Origin: Lepas anatifera | Taxonomy: Eukaryota > Arthropoda > Thecostraca > Lepadidae | Reading direction: 5' to 3' | NCBI GenBank assembly: GCA_034440635.1 | Contig: JAOTON010001059.1 | Span: 248,001-312,000, forward strand | DNA: 64,000 bases | Shown here: in pieces, positions 11,859-23,437 of the stretch | How positions within the stretch are numbered: position 1 is the stretch's first letter | Layout: the number at the start of each line of letters is the position of its first letter | The notes under the pieces: model-generated | Seen by the model: only the letters and a program-made list of their open reading frames with translations | Told to the model about the DNA's origin: nothing | The model's database searches: none | Translations under genes and position numbers: made by a program

Positions 11859-12443
11859 CCTTAGGAAGACTAAAAGCATGTAAGACTAACACTAGAAATA
11901 TAGCCAACAAGTATACCGTTACAATCCTCAATAAAAGGCCAAACATCTGCTAAAGAAATCTTCCAAAGGAAAGCTGAGCGGTTTATTCCAGCTGGCGATA
12001 GCAGGATGCGCAGCGTTACATTCATGCTGCAGGAACTTCAACTTGAGAAGCTTAAAACACGAAGAGTACGAGCCCGAGCGACGATGTTATTTCGAACCAC
12101 GAAAGATTTGGTAGACCTACCAACACATCACCATCTCAGACCAGTCAACACCGTCACAACAGGTCACACCAGGACATTCGTCAGACCTATATGTCATGTC
12201 GAATTTTATTGAGGTTCTTTTTACCCAGCCAGGATTGCCCGTTGGAACCAGTTTCCTGAGTCTCTGGTGGACTCTGAAAGCTTGGAGGAGTTCAAACTCG
12301 GCATTGAAAAGTATATTATTCATCAAAGCTTCACAAGCAAGCAAAATTTTCAGCAGCGTTTTCGAATTCAATCATTTTATGTCATTTTCATCATTATTTA
12401 TTCTGTGTTTTACATGTCCCTCTGTGCCAAAATGTTCAAATGA
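11859..12443 (+). pseudogene. C-terminal fragment of a non-LTR retrotransposon polyprotein (unit 2)
   Basis: This is the duplicate of the fragment at 3600-4184. The frame from 12006 contains SVTFMLQELQLEKLKTRR and the RARAT block, and is then stopped at 12212 by a TGA where unit 1 has a glycine codon. The FYPARIARWNQFPES block still follows in frame after the stop. Both copies lack the RT catalytic domain. The extra stop shows that the units have drifted without coding constraint. Confidence 0.75.
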
Positions 12444-14988
12444 GAGAGGCACAATAAAAGGAGAGTGAAACAGACACTGCCTGGTGATTGAGTGGAAAAT
12501 CCCAGTTCCAGAGGAGGCATGGGATGGAAAATCTTTGCATTTTTGTTTTGTGGGAGTTAAACAATTTTTCAGTTTGCTTCCCGTTTTTATAGAATATATA
12601 CTCCAAATTAATGGCAAGCCCTTCAATTTTGTTTGACTTCATAGCATTTATGAGGGAATACATAAGTCTGCTAAAACGACAAATGGATACAAGACTCAGG
12701 AAAGGGTGGCAAATTAAGCTCTTAGCAATAAGTGATTGAAACTTTGTGCTGTTCCCGGTGGGTATCTCCACACAAAACCCTGGGTTTTGGGACATCATGG
12801 GGCATTTTTTTTTAAGATAACGGCAGAACAATCACATAAATTATAGGTGCAGCCTTCAAACACAGCTACACAAACCGTGTTCCCTTAAGCACGTTTTCGA
12901 GTTTATCGGGACTTCTGATGTAATTGAGTTCCGTATTTTCAATAAAACGCAACATATAGGCCACAGGGATCGGAATCCCGGTTTCGTATCTTTGACAATA
13001 TTGTCCTTTCCATACCTATTTGCGCCGCCATAAACTCTTGAGCGCCGGAGCGTCTCAGGGGAACCGATCCCAAGCCTGCACATGCACTGCCACTGCATGC
13101 TTCTGAGCAGCGGGCCGGACCCCAACGCTCTACCAACTGAGCTGCTGGGGCGGCAAATTTTGACAATATTGCAATATCTTTATACAATATCTTGGACAAT
13201 ATTGTCCCTTCCATACCTGTGCCACATGTCCGTATGGCAGAGGACGCAGCTGCAGCTGGAGCCCCTGAGCTGCTCTCCACACTTCCGGGAACAGGATCGC
13301 TCGGAGAAGTCAGGAAGTCTTGGGAAGAGAGGGCCTTAGTTGCGCTCGAACTCGCGGGAGCAGGAGCAGGAGCAGCGGATTCGGAGACAACAGTCTCGCT
13401 GCCCAGCGAGCTTACAGGAGCAGGATCATCCGGGTTTCCTTCGCTGGCAGCATTCCTGAGGTAATTCCAGAAAAGTTTTCACTGACCGTCCACTGACAGA
13501 GCAGTCACAGATCTGGCAGACCTGTCACTTGGACCAATCCATGTCTTATGAAAATTGTATCACACATGAATTAAAGAGAAGAAAATGCAAGTCTCTGCTT
13601 TCCCCAGGTTTTGCTCCAATAGCATGTTTTTCTTCACCAAGAGCAAGCATTTGTGCAAATGAAAAATGCCAAAACGTGTGTGTTCCAGTATGACTATCAC
13701 TGCGGTTCCCAATGGTAGACCATGGCCCCATTTGAGGTGATAAGTGTTATCCTATGAGGGTCATACATTTTCGTGAATTTGAGCCTAGAATCTTTAGCTA
13801 AAAATGTTGAACTATTCATAAGCTGGAAGATTTCTAAGCACTGCACGGCCAGTGTCCCAAAATTTGGGATGCTGACTGCTGAGCTACACCCAAGCAAGAA
13901 TAACTTTCCACACACTTCAGGTGTCTTTTTCTGCATTTTCCACTCGTGCTTCAATTCAATTGCTCACCTGGGAATTCACAATTTACTATTCTTTCTTGTA
14001 GGATAGCGTGTCTGTATACAGGAGTTGGTTGGGTAAATTTTAACCTAGGCCAATATTATGTACCTGACCATTTACTCGATTCTAATTGCAGAAAATGTTG
14101 ATGGGTTTGAACATGGATTGATGGGTTAGAGATTCAATCATTACATAGGCCTTTTATCCTGTAGGTACTCAGGGCATGTACGAATTGGGCCCTTCTTCGA
14201 AAATCAAAAGGAGCAAAAAAGGCCTTTCATCCACCAGAAGCGTCAAAGTTTCTGCATTTAAACTAGACAGCTCTGAATTTTCCCGATGACACTCTGGCCG
14301 AAAACCAATTTTGGGACACTGGCTGCAACAAGGAGCATGATTATAATTTTATATGATGTTATTTGGCCTGATGACATGAATCAGCTGAACAACGGGTGAA
14401 ACTCTCAGTAAGAGCTCAAGCCACAAGCAATAAAACGTAGGCACAAAATACAAATCATCACACAGCTGAAAGGACAGTTTCTATTCTCATAAATTGCCAT
14501 ATTTTAGCAGCCAGCACATTTAAAAAGTCATAAAATAGCACATGAAAAATTCCAGTGCAACACATCAAAATAGTTTTCCTGATGACAATAGCAACTTCAG
14601 CAATAAAGCTATTTTCATAGAGCAATTTCTATGGAATAAGGCAAAGTATCAGATTAAAGCCTGGAGAGAGCGCAGCATATACAAGTCACGTAACCCTGCA
14701 CCAGTGCTTACTATCATCATTCAACTCAATCAGTTTTAAATTATCCAGTACTGAATTGATCAGAAAAAAGTATTCAACCTTCTCCTGGCCTGGTGCTGTA
14801 TCAATTATCAGCCAGTTTGGAGACTATAGGAGAAATATAAATGATGCTTTTGGGGAATTCCTTTGTTTCATTTTCTGCTAAGGGCAGGACATTTTTTAAG
14901 GAAAAGTCAGTGGGGGGGCATTTCTTGTGCTGGCCATTATAGTGTCTTCAGGGGATCAAGAACCCATTTTGAGGGGGTTTAACACGAG
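12444..14988. other. Unit 2 sequence without a recognisable gene
   Basis: This is the counterpart of 4185-6707. It holds the tRNA-like fragment at 13118-13154 and the paired GACAATATTGTCC motifs. No conserved coding frame is seen. Confidence 0.6.
13118..13154 (-). repeat. tRNA-derived (SINE-like) fragment, unit 2
   Basis: This duplicates the fragment at 4860-4897, with the same A-box-like GCTCAGTTGGTAGAGC on the minus strand and no proper T-arm. Confidence 0.45.
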
Positions 14989-15902
14989 CACTAGAGAGAG
15001 GGGCCTCGGAGGCCCCCACCTGATTTTCCGAGGTGGCCGGAGAACCGCCCGTAGTCGAAAAACGATACTTGGCCACATTTAACAGCATTTAATGGCGCGT
15101 CGATTGGTGAAGACTTTTTGAAAATCGGTCAAATATTTTTTTAGTTATAGGCTTCCAAAGTCAGACTTGCATTTTGAGATCGCCGTAATCGCGCGGTCGG
15201 ACCAGTTAGCTTGCATTGGAGACCGAGTGGTGACGTCATAACGCTATATAACCGGGATTATATGTCAAGGTCACTTACATGAAAGTCAAGGTCAAGTTCA
15301 AAGGTCACAAGTCAAGGTCATATCGGCACTTTCAAGGTCACTGACGACAGTGCTTCCGGTCAAATGGCGTTACCCGGTCTGACATATATTATGCTATGAG
15401 GTCATCGATAGGGTACCTCAATACAAAGTTCAGAGGTCAAGGTCAAAGGTCATTGGGAAAGGTCAATCCTCATTTCCCGCCAAACAGTGGCTATCGTGTT
15501 AGTCAAAGTGTACATTATAAGTAGCATACTATATGGTGACCTTAAAGGTCAATGACCTTGAATGAACTTGACCCAAAATTGTAGGGAAGCCTCTTTGAGA
15601 CCTCTTCTCTATGTCTATGAACCTGGTCCGCCCTTAGCCTGTTCCCGCCATTTTCCCGCATAATCTTCGCATTTATCAATCGATCCCCAGCATGGCCAAG
15701 ATTTGACATTTACGACCTCGTTCGACCTTGAATATATTGACCTAGGTCAATAAAAATCGGTCATGATGTAGATCACCATAGCCCCACCACCAACCTCCTG
15801 AATTGCGTTTTTCTACACCTCTTAGTTTCCGAGATCTTAGGGGGCCTACCAGGCCCCCTCCAGTGCGCGTTAGTGCCAGACACCCTCCAGTGCGGGTGTT
15901 AA
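14989..15902 (+). mobile_element. TTAA-bounded non-autonomous element, family Z (unit 2)
   Basis: This duplicates 6708-7623, with TTAA at 14989-14992 and 15899-15902 and the CACTGGA-type inverted ends. The AGGTCA triplet recurs at 15434-15452. Confidence 0.8.
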
Positions 15903-15969
15903 TAAAACTTAGACGCGTTAGTTTTAATTTTTGTGTTATTCCATGTTATTCCAGACCATAGATGCTGCC

Positions 15970-17424
15970 CAGGGCTGCCAAGTTATTTTTCGTCGAAAAA
16001 GGTCAAACCGAGTTAGAAAAAGGGCCAAAGAGGGGCAAAATTGTATTTTCACTAGAAAACTTATTTTCACCATTAGAGCTATTGAGATCTGATAAAGTAA
16101 ATTTGACACGAAAATGCCTGACCTTTTCCGCTATTTGGAACGTAATGACCTCCCGACAGTGGTTTGACCTCCAGAGGTTACCTCGTGACCTAATATGACC
16201 TGGGGTCACGAAAGGTCAGAAAGTAGCCTTATCGTATATCAAATGAAAGTCAGTGACAAGACATACACGATGATGTTTGATTTAGCGCTCTAGCTTAATT
16301 AGGTCAAAACTGATAGTCTGTTACTGTTGTTAATAAAATACTGTTGTTGACCCCTGGTGAACTTGGATGACCTCGGAGAGGTCAAAGGGCAAATCTCGCC
16401 CCTCATAAGCCAGCTTTCCCCATGTTTTTTCAATGGGAGAGGTCATCTCGTGACCTGACCTCAGGTTACGAAATTGAAAAATCCCGGACATACACCTTGT
16501 AGACCCTGGAAGGGTCATGAAGTGTAGGAAGTTTCAAATAGATCGACTAAGAAATGTAGCTCTTATAGGGCTCAAAAGTTGAAGTGAGTGACCTTGGTTA
16601 ACCTCGCCTGGTGACCTGACCTTGGGTGATCCGGGGTAAAAAAATTTCAGGGATGGTGGGAAAATGATGGGGTGAGAGATACAGCTTTCAACCGCGGCGC
16701 TGCGCCGCCTCATTTTCCTGCTATCCCGAAAAAACCTTAGGGGGCCATCGATGGGCCCGGTGGGGCGAGGCTTGAAACTAATTTTGATAGCTTGATATTG
16801 ACTTGACGCAATATTTTTTAGCACACTTCTCATTTAATAGGAAGCCAGGGATGCCCCTCCAATCCTGCGTAGCCATCAAGTGATTTTATCCACATAACCA
16901 GAGCATTTGTTAGCATCTTTTATCATCTTGGCCGCACCAATCCATGCTAATAGTTAATGTTTTCACTTTTTCCAACTATGCATTTTTTGCTCTTGAACAG
17001 TGGCAGATCTAGGATTTTGGTAAGTGGGGAGTGCGGAGCATCAGAGGGCGCACTTTGACATCAACTTTTCACCCAAAGAGCGCCTATAGTATCGCATCCT
17101 TTGCATCAGGTTTTCGGTGGCCATCATTTTTTTTGATCGTATTTTAACAAAGCCCTGTCCCTCTCTCCCACCACCATACCAGTTTTTCTGCAGCTTTGCT
17201 GCTTTTTCGGTGTCAGAATATCGTATTCAAGAGCGAAAGAGGTCAAAAGAAGCCATATTTATACAAGGGACAAAGCAGAAATAGCTTAGGTGCCAGCTGC
17301 TAGAAAAAGGGGAAAAAGGCCAGATTCCAAGAACGGGCCCACCGAAAAAATCGCGGGGCCAAACACGACAAAGAAAGCCCAATTCGAGATATTTGACCAG
17401 AAAATGGCCAACTTGACAACCCTG
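15970..17424 (+). mobile_element. hAT-like non-autonomous element (unit 2)
   Basis: This duplicates 7691-9150, with CAGGGCTGCCAAG at the left and CTTGACAACCCTG at the right, flanked by ATGCTGCC and ACGCTGCC. The embedded family Y right end is changed to TTGA (about 16772), a point mutation relative to unit 1. Confidence 0.75.
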
Positions 17425-18392
17425 ACGCTGCCACAATGTATTCCAAATGAAATGGTTATTTTCTTATTTTTCTTTATGAGTGTGGCAAGGTAAGTACAAT
17501 CCTAAAGTACCGAACACAAGTGGTTTATAGGCTTAATCGAGATCAGTTTTTATGTACATGCCTTCAATGATGTGTGGCTGTTGCTGTCAAAATCATCTAG
17601 GGAATGTAGTACAAAAACCAGCTAATACATTTTTAGGCTTATCGACGTACCAACTGTCAAGGTCATATGGCATTGCCAGCTTTTTCCTTGTTGGAAGGGT
17701 TTCTCGGGAGACAGTTTGATGATTCTAACGAGGGGCTGTGGCCGATATATAATCTCTCCCAATTTTCAACATCAAGGAATCGATGATAAAGGCCAGCTAA
17801 CAAATTATCGACTTTGCAGAACCACTTGATGCAGCGGTCTCACTACAAATTGCCACAACAAGCATTAGAAAAGGGGGACCAGGGGCCTGCACCCACCCCG
17901 CCCACTTTTTGACATGCAATTTCCTGATCTCAGTCGAAACGGGAGAAAACCTGAAATTTATATAACCAGCCCACTGCGGAAGGCAGCGAAGACCCCAAAT
18001 TCGAACAGTTTTTGGTACTAACGTGGAAAATTGGTTGTCAGCCTCAGGTTGAAGTTTGGCTGGCCCCCTCTCACTTTTTTTACCGGTAGTGACGTTTATA
18101 TTTGCTACCACCACAATAATAAATAAAAAGGCTAAGCACTTCCCACCGCCACACCAGCAACTAGTCTTACGCGCCTAGACTACACCATGTCCCGTCTAAT
18201 CCACGAATGAGCTCTAAGCGCTCACAAATGACCGCGTGTCAAATGATATACATCATACAATCTTACGATACTGGCTGGGGTGTGGGCTTCCGGTCGGATA
18301 GAACATGATGCATGATTGGTTGTAGGCCAGCGTTTATCTCCAGCGTTGTGATTAGTTGATGCTGAGGCTGCTTTGCCAGGATTTCCCGTAAC
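17425..18392. other. End of unit 2 without a recognisable gene
   Basis: This is the counterpart of 9151-10118. No conserved coding frame or RNA gene is seen. A degraded hammerhead-like motif lies at about 17718-17755. Confidence 0.5.
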
Positions 18393-18799
18393 TACGCGCT
18401 TTGTTTCGTCTTCGCGCGATGGAGGAGACAGCCACGGATGGAAATTTGTTAACACAATTTTTGTGGATTGCCAATTTGGCACCCGCAATAAAACTAAATT
18501 ATTATTATCAGATGGTGTTCTGTCTTATTTTCGTTAGGTGAGTTTGCATTTGTTGAAGTTTAAGTCATCTCTTGTATATTTCACTGGGGGGCCAATTTCC
18601 GGGCACTGGGGGGGCATTTCGGCCGACTGGGGGGCAAATGGCCCCCAGTTAACATGTTAAAAAATTGCCTGGCTAAGGGCACCTACCTAGCTCACTAAGC
18701 ATTTTGGGGCTATGTATAATGAGGTTTCTGTCGAAAGCAGGTGATAAATGACTGAATTCAGAAGGTATTTCAGTGCTTAGCCGAGGAGCATGTTGAGAA
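18393..18799. other. Unassigned intergenic sequence
   Basis: There are no conserved coding frames or clear repeats. GGGG/CCCC-rich text at 18583-18645 resembles the interior of GGCGGATCC-type elements, but terminal repeats are not visible. Confidence 0.4.
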
Positions 18800-19262
18800 T
18801 TTAAAGTTGGATGTTAGCCTATCTCCTTGTGTAAATAGCTTGAATTATCAGTTTATTGATTCAGCACAGTCCTTCATCAGAATCATAGTCATGCCAATAC
18901 TCCCTGTAATTGAGCAAGTGTGCCTGCAGGGAGTGGCCCTAATAAATAAATAAATAAATAAAATAAATAAACAGTATTGCAAAATCTGAAGTCATGTAGA
19001 AGGCAAGACACCAATGGGGTCAATGAACCATCAATGCATGTTATGTCACATTTTCAGCAAAGTTTGGCACTGCCCCCACACACCTCAAATTATGAGGCAA
19101 CACAAAGCTCTGAAGACCCCAAATTTATGACCTTGCCTTTTACACCATCTCTTATTTTTGAATGCTATGATGCTGACGAAGGGCTGTGCCTAAATTAACA
19201 ATCTGATAATTCAAGTTACTTACTTTTTTAGAAGACAAGGAGATAGGCCAAAATCCAAATTC
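18800..19262. mobile_element. Terminal-inverted-repeat element with hammerhead-like motifs
   Basis: The left GTTAGCCTATCTCCTTG…CTTGAATTATCAG is matched inversely by CTGATAATTCAAG…CAAGGAGATAGGCC at the right. Inside each end lies a CTGA(T/C)GA-hairpin-type motif, on the minus strand near 18876-18890 and on the plus strand near 19168-19195. A segment at 19040-19110 is a second copy of the DNA into which the neighbouring retrotransposon inserted. No coding capacity is seen. Confidence 0.5.
18941..18972 (+). repeat. AATA microsatellite
   Basis: This is a run of AATA repeats with one AAATA irregularity, following GGGAGTGGCCCT. Such tails mark the 3' ends of CR1/L2-type retrotransposons, so it may be the end of an unrelated decayed copy. 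That is inference. Confidence 0.7.
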
Positions 19263-19413
19263 AACTTGATAAATGAATGTTTTTATTTTAAATAATAATC
19301 TTAGTGACTATTTTTTCAGTTCTCAAAACAGAATATCTTTTTAGAGAACTTGCTTACGTGGCAATGGAATAGTTTGACCCATCAAAGCATGTTATGTCCC
19401 ATTTTCAGCAAAG

Positions 19414-19420
19414 TTTGGTA
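19414..19420 (+). other. Target-site duplication of the CR1-like element (3' side)
   Basis: TTTGGTA here is repeated at 23249-23255. The flanking DNA is continuous when the intervening element is removed, as judged against the related sequence at 19040-19110. Confidence 0.75.
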
Positions 19421-19610
19421 TTTGTTTATTTGTTTATTAAACATAATCACCAACAGGCTGATGCCCACTAACAGGTGAAGTCAGGTATTAAAACTCTCTC
19501 ACCAAAAACTAACACATACACATAAACATGTCCGAAACACCCTAGTGCTAAAAACATACAAATGAGTAAAATGGGTGCTGTAAAAATAAAGTTATTAAAA
19601 TAGTTTGAGC

Positions 19611-20420
19611 TCATTCCCTCTTCATATATTTGGTGCACATATACCTTGGTGACCTCACACTCTTAAGTATGTACTCCACAACGCGAGCTCTAAAAATGTT
19701 ATAGGTATCAACAAAAAAATCGGAGTTGATCATGGTCAAAAACCTATTAGCAGATTTTGGTATCCGGCACAGAAACCCCGAGGCAACCGTGTTTACACGG
19801 CCGCGTGGCTCGGCGAAAAGTCGCAGGTTGCGGGTCGAGCGGGGTGGAACATGAAGGCCAAAACAGTTCAGAAGAGTTTGAGAGGAAATTTTTGAGGGAA
19901 ATATTGCTTTCAGAAACAGAAGATCGTGTTGAACTCTCCTTGCAGCAAGAGACTGGACGCCGAAATGCCGAAGAAGTGAATGGTAATTCAAAGTGCCGCA
20001 AGACTGAGAAGTATGAGAATTTAGCCACATCAAGAATTTGTGTTGTACCCGCTCGACCCGTTTGGCATGGGATTTGGCTACACCAGCCCAGACTACACTA
20101 CCGTACTCCAAAACAGACCGAACGTTCGCGTTATATGTTGTGAGCAGTGTTTTGGTATTGAAATTTGTTGAGCACAGGCCGGTTTGAAAAGATCGAATTA
20201 GCAGTCCTAGTGATTTGTTGGCCTGTCGTGTTATGCCAGAAACGTGGGATGAGAAATTCAGTTTTGAGTCAATGATTATTCCTAAGTCACGGATTTCTTC
20301 AACAGATTCTAGGCGAGTGTTTCCGATGTAGTACGTTGTCTGGACCGGTGTCCGCCTGAGGGTCAACGTAATGTTTTTACATTTGGATGGATAAGTTTTA
20401 GACCCCATCTGACGGACCAC
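19611..20420 (-). pseudogene. CR1-like retrotransposon: post-RT C-terminal domain
   Basis: The 269-residue frame begins at the end of the RT palm/thumb. IRDLGIIIDSKLNFSSHV is the conserved block after the catalytic motif. VRSVLEYGSVVWAG and RVERVQHKFLMWL follow, both typical of the thumb and C-terminal region of Jockey/CR1 polyproteins. LAARRVQHDLLFLKAIF and LRLFAEPRGRVNT also occur as a separate fragment at about 58810-59030. The first dozen or so residues overlap the upstream frame at 20363-20420, so one frameshift lies there. The stop at 19611 is probably the natural end of the polyprotein. Confidence 0.85.
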
Positions 20421-20698
20421 TGATGCAGGTGGCTCAGGTCCCTCTGCAGCAAGAGTCCGTCAGATGGCTGCTTGATTGTTCGAAAAATTTTGGCATCATC
20501 TGCATAAAGGAGACAACTAGACTCAATTTCAGCCGGAAGATCGTTGATGAAGAGTGCGAACAAGAGAGGAGCATTTAGAGAGCCTTCAGGCACCCCTGAG
20601 CTGACGTTTTTCCACTCTGAGGTTTTTCCATTAAGAACGACCCTCTGGCGGCGGTCGGAGAGATACGAGATAAACCAATTTAGGGCTGAATCTTTCAA
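20363..20698 (-). pseudogene. CR1-like retrotransposon: RT catalytic core (YADD)
   Basis: This segment contains DSALNWFISYLSDRRQRV, SGVPEGSLNAPLLF (the GVPQGS block, with Q changed to E) and LLYADDAKIF, the intact YADD catalytic box. Just upstream, in a neighbouring frame at about 20746-20800, TDFSAAFQSVNHKLL supplies the motif A aspartate. The core residues survive although the frame is broken on both sides. Confidence 0.85.
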
Positions 20699-20724
20699 AT
20701 GATAGGAATTTCGGAGTTTGTAGA

Positions 20725-21603
20725 TCAGGAGTTTGTGATTGACACTTTGAAAAGCGGCCGAGAAATCTGTGTAAATAGCGTCCGTCTGGTATCCCTCCGA
20801 AACGGCCTTCCACGCCTAGTCAAGAAAAACAGACAGATTGCTGACGCACGACCTGCGAGGAACGAATCCATGTTGTTCAAGACAAAGAGCTGGGGAGACA
20901 TGCCGAAATAGTTTATCGTAAGCAATTCGCTCCAAAATTTTCGCAAACAGGGAAAGAAGACTAACGGATCTGTAATTAGAGGGGTCCTTTCTGTCACCTT
21001 TTTGAATATTGGAATGATGTTGGCCATTTTCCATTGCGAGGGAAACATTCCTGAATCGAATGATTTGGAGACAATCTTATAAAGCGGCACCACCAGCTCC
21101 TCACGACATTCTAATATTATTCTAGCACTGATGTTGTCACTTCCACAAGCCTTGTTAGGGCAGATCGAATTTAGCGCAGACCTAACGGACTGTTCCGTCA
21201 CAAAGAATCGTGAGAGATTGTCAAGAGGGTAATCGGGAGCAGTCGGAAAATTTGTGACGGCGGGATCTGTAAATTTGTTGGCAAAGGTTTCATTTAGGAG
21301 GCCGGCTTTCTCGGTGTCGTCAGAAACTAATGAGCCATCAAATTTGGTGAGAACGCTGGAAACGGGAGGTTTTTTCTTTAAGCATTTGACAAATGACCAA
21401 TATCTTTTAGGGTTTGTTTTCAGATCATCAGTGAGTTTTTGGAGATATTCATTACACTTAACGTTTGCTAGGTTTTTGAATTGGTTCCGTTTCAGGGAGA
21501 AAGTGGAATTCGTTTCCTCGCAGGGGTTACGCCGCATCCGTCTGAACGCTGCTTCTTTCAACCGAAGGGCTGTCCGCACAGCACGGTCAAACCAAGGGGG
21601 CAT
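20725..21603 (-). pseudogene. CR1-like retrotransposon: linker and N-terminal RT region
   Basis: RYWSFVKCLKK marks the EN-RT linker, and CPNKACGSDNISARIIL is RT block 1. FPSQWKMANIIPIFKK begins block 2, after which the frame shifts. The conserved continuation KGDRKDPSNYRSVSLLS is found in another frame at 20816-21034, so a frameshift lies near 20995. The last part of this open frame is therefore not authentic RT. Confidence 0.85.
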
Positions 21604-22277
21604 CTGCGCCGGATAGTCACAGTGGGTATGTGGTCTGAAATGGCGGATTCAAGTAAGGCGTAAAACATATCCACCGCTTCATCTACATCGACGTCGTCAA
21701 TCAGACCCCAGTTAACAAGTGACAAACTCCGACGGAGGCCAGGGAAGTCGGCCTCTTTATAGTTAAAAACAGAATGACGCGTTACAAGCGGGGGACGCTC
21801 AATGGGCACCATAAAATAACCTAAAATCTCACAGTGGTCACTATCCAAGTATCCATCACATACATCTGTGCGAGAACAACGCAAAAACCTAGAAAACATA
21901 AGATCAAGTGTGTTGCATCCACGGGTCGGCCTCGAAATACACTGTTTGAGGCCGATAAACTCGCAGTCATCTAAAAACGTTGAGGCACGCGCCACCTGTC
22001 TCGCCATTCTGGGAACCACACCATCATCAGTCGCAAGCCATGTCACCTCCGGAAGATTGAAGTCACCTGTCAGGATTATACGGCTATCACTAGCAACATC
22101 ATCAGACAGGCATGCAGTGAGATTCCTCAGCGCCGCGTTATCGTCCGGTGGTCGGTAGTATACCACCAGGGTCACGGCGACTCGCCCCAGGCGAATCAAA
22201 CAGAGTCTCAGTGTTCGGTGGATCTGGGAGGCGAGTCGGAAGCAAATCAGAGTGTATTGCACAGGCGACGCCACCAC
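21558..22277 (-). pseudogene. CR1-like retrotransposon: C-terminal half of the endonuclease
   Basis: The frame holds TLVVYYRPP, IILTGDFNLPEVTW (catalytic GDFN), NTLDLMFSR and YLDSDHCEI (catalytic SDH). These are the later motifs of the apurinic/apyrimidinic-type endonuclease that nicks target DNA for target-primed reverse transcription. The authentic reading joins from the 22138-22719 frame by a frameshift near 22180-22230. After the SDH motif it runs into the EN-RT linker. Confidence 0.85.
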
Positions 22278-22719
22278 CTAAGCTCTCACGATCACGACGA
22301 AACCAGGTATGCGACGGGAACCCCTGTTGGAGTTCCGAGTCCTGTACGTAGCTGTTAAGCCAAGTTTCCGAGAACGAAACGATGTCATACCGTTCCAGGA
22401 GGGGAGCATATGTCCGAAGACCCCCCAGCTGCTTTTTCAGGCTGCGCACGTTTTGATGGAAAACGCTGATTGTGGCGCTATTCTGACCCGGCTGACGGTG
22501 AGTACCAGCATCGCGTCTCGGACCAGGATTCAGTTCTATGTCACCGGCCAGCAGGACAGGTGAACAAAACACGAACCGACCCAGCTGAAAAGAGGATGTG
22601 CCGCTTGAGTCGTACGCCACTCTTCTTCTGAACCGGCGCAGCCGGACATGCGGTATCTTGATCCTCTTCTGACAGTTCAGGGGTACGTTATAACCGTTGA
22701 TCCCTGTTTTTAGCCCCAA
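22138..22719 (-). pseudogene. CR1-like retrotransposon: 2A-like motif and N-terminal half of the endonuclease
   Basis: Residues 59-67 (22519-22545) read GDIELNPGP, which fits the D(V/I)ExNPGP consensus of 2A ribosome-skipping peptides and follows a hydrophobic FCSPVLLA. The endonuclease then starts with FHQNVRSLKKQ, FSETWLNSY (catalytic E) and FRRDRESLGGGVA. 2A-like sequences at this place are known in CR1/L2-type elements of several invertebrates. Skipping activity for this copy is inference. The true frame leaves this frame at about 22200. Confidence 0.85.
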
Positions 22720-22743
22720 ACTAGGCGGCGCTGGTCGCCCTCT

Positions 22744-23052
22744 TCAACCGTCGGCAGCGCCACCTCCCGTGGTGAAAGTGTGGTTGATGGCACACGAGAC
22801 AGGTGGCGCGGCATGCCGAAAGTCAAGCGGAGCCTTGCACTCGGTGGATGTGCAAAGCAGGGCAGAGATGAATAAAAGCCCGACCGCTACCAAGATACGA
22901 ACTGGGGCCTCACGCGTGGAACGCAGATGAGAACTCCACTCGGCTGTCGAAAACTGGAAATTGTAGGCCGATGAGAAAGTGCTGATTCTTCTCTCAGGAT
23001 GGCTGGAGTGGAGGCTTCCGTCCGCCATGATTTTCGCCGGGTGCACCCTCAT
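22744..23052 (-). pseudogene. CR1-like retrotransposon: N-terminal leader frame
   Basis: The frame opens upstream of the 2A-bearing segment and includes a hydrophobic stretch, ILVAVGLLFISALLC, that could act as a signal or membrane segment. Some CR1/L2 elements have such a segment ahead of 2A. No domain is recognised. The frame stops 24 bp before the first ATG of the next frame, so its link to the polyprotein is a guess. Confidence 0.4.
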
Positions 23053-23248
23053 CCGCTCCCGATTCTAAATCTATAATCGGGCGCGTACAGTCCTAATGTG
23101 ACAGAAAAGTGGCAACAAGGTAGCAACACCACTGATGTGTGTCTGGAACGATCAACACCCCACTTAACAAGTCGCTGACGCTTTAAATTAAGCGAAATTG
23201 TCGGAGCGTCTCACACACGTCTGTCATGGCCGCGGCCAGCTCTTTCCC

Positions 23249-23255
23249 TTTGGTA
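23249..23255 (+). other. Target-site duplication of the CR1-like element (5' side)
   Basis: TTTGGTA matches 19414-19420. Beyond it, CTGCCCATACCACTCAAATT resumes the interrupted host repeat. Confidence 0.75.
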
Positions 23256-23437
23256 CTGCCCATACCACTCAAATTATGCGGCAACACAGAAGTCAGCACA
23301 TCCAAGCTGGAATAATTTTTACAGTTTAAGTTTGAACGAAAGGTGAAATAGCTGTATTTAAGGGTGGGAAACATAAACAAAAAAATGTGTTTCACTGAAG
23401 CATACATACTCCTAGGTTGTATCCCAAAAATATCATC

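Larger units (their letters stand above)
10858..18392 (+). repeat. 7.5 kb direct duplication, unit 2
   Basis: This is a near-copy of 2605-10118, offset by about 8253 bp at the start and 8274 bp at the end because of small indels. All internal elements recur in the same order. The copy starts exactly at a TTAA shared with the preceding truncated element, and ends at TTTCCCGTAAC followed by unrelated sequence. Confidence 0.9.
19421..23248 (-). mobile_element. Full-length CR1-like non-LTR retrotransposon (degenerate)
   Basis: This minus-strand element has its 5' end near 23248 and its 3' end near 19421, where it finishes in short AATAAACA-type repeats typical of CR1/L2-like tails. It is flanked by a 7-bp duplication, TTTGGTA. 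It encodes, in order, a leader region, a 2A-like motif, an apurinic-type endonuclease (EN), a reverse transcriptase (RT) and a C-terminal domain, spread over several frames by frameshifts. It is 5'-complete as an insertion but cannot make a continuous polyprotein. The clade call (CR1/Jockey group) rests on the EN-RT order and the C-terminal sequence. Confidence 0.85.

Noticed and set aside
21254..22563. Plus-strand open frames of 84-120 codons
   Set aside because: They are antisense shadows of the minus-strand endonuclease and reverse transcriptase.
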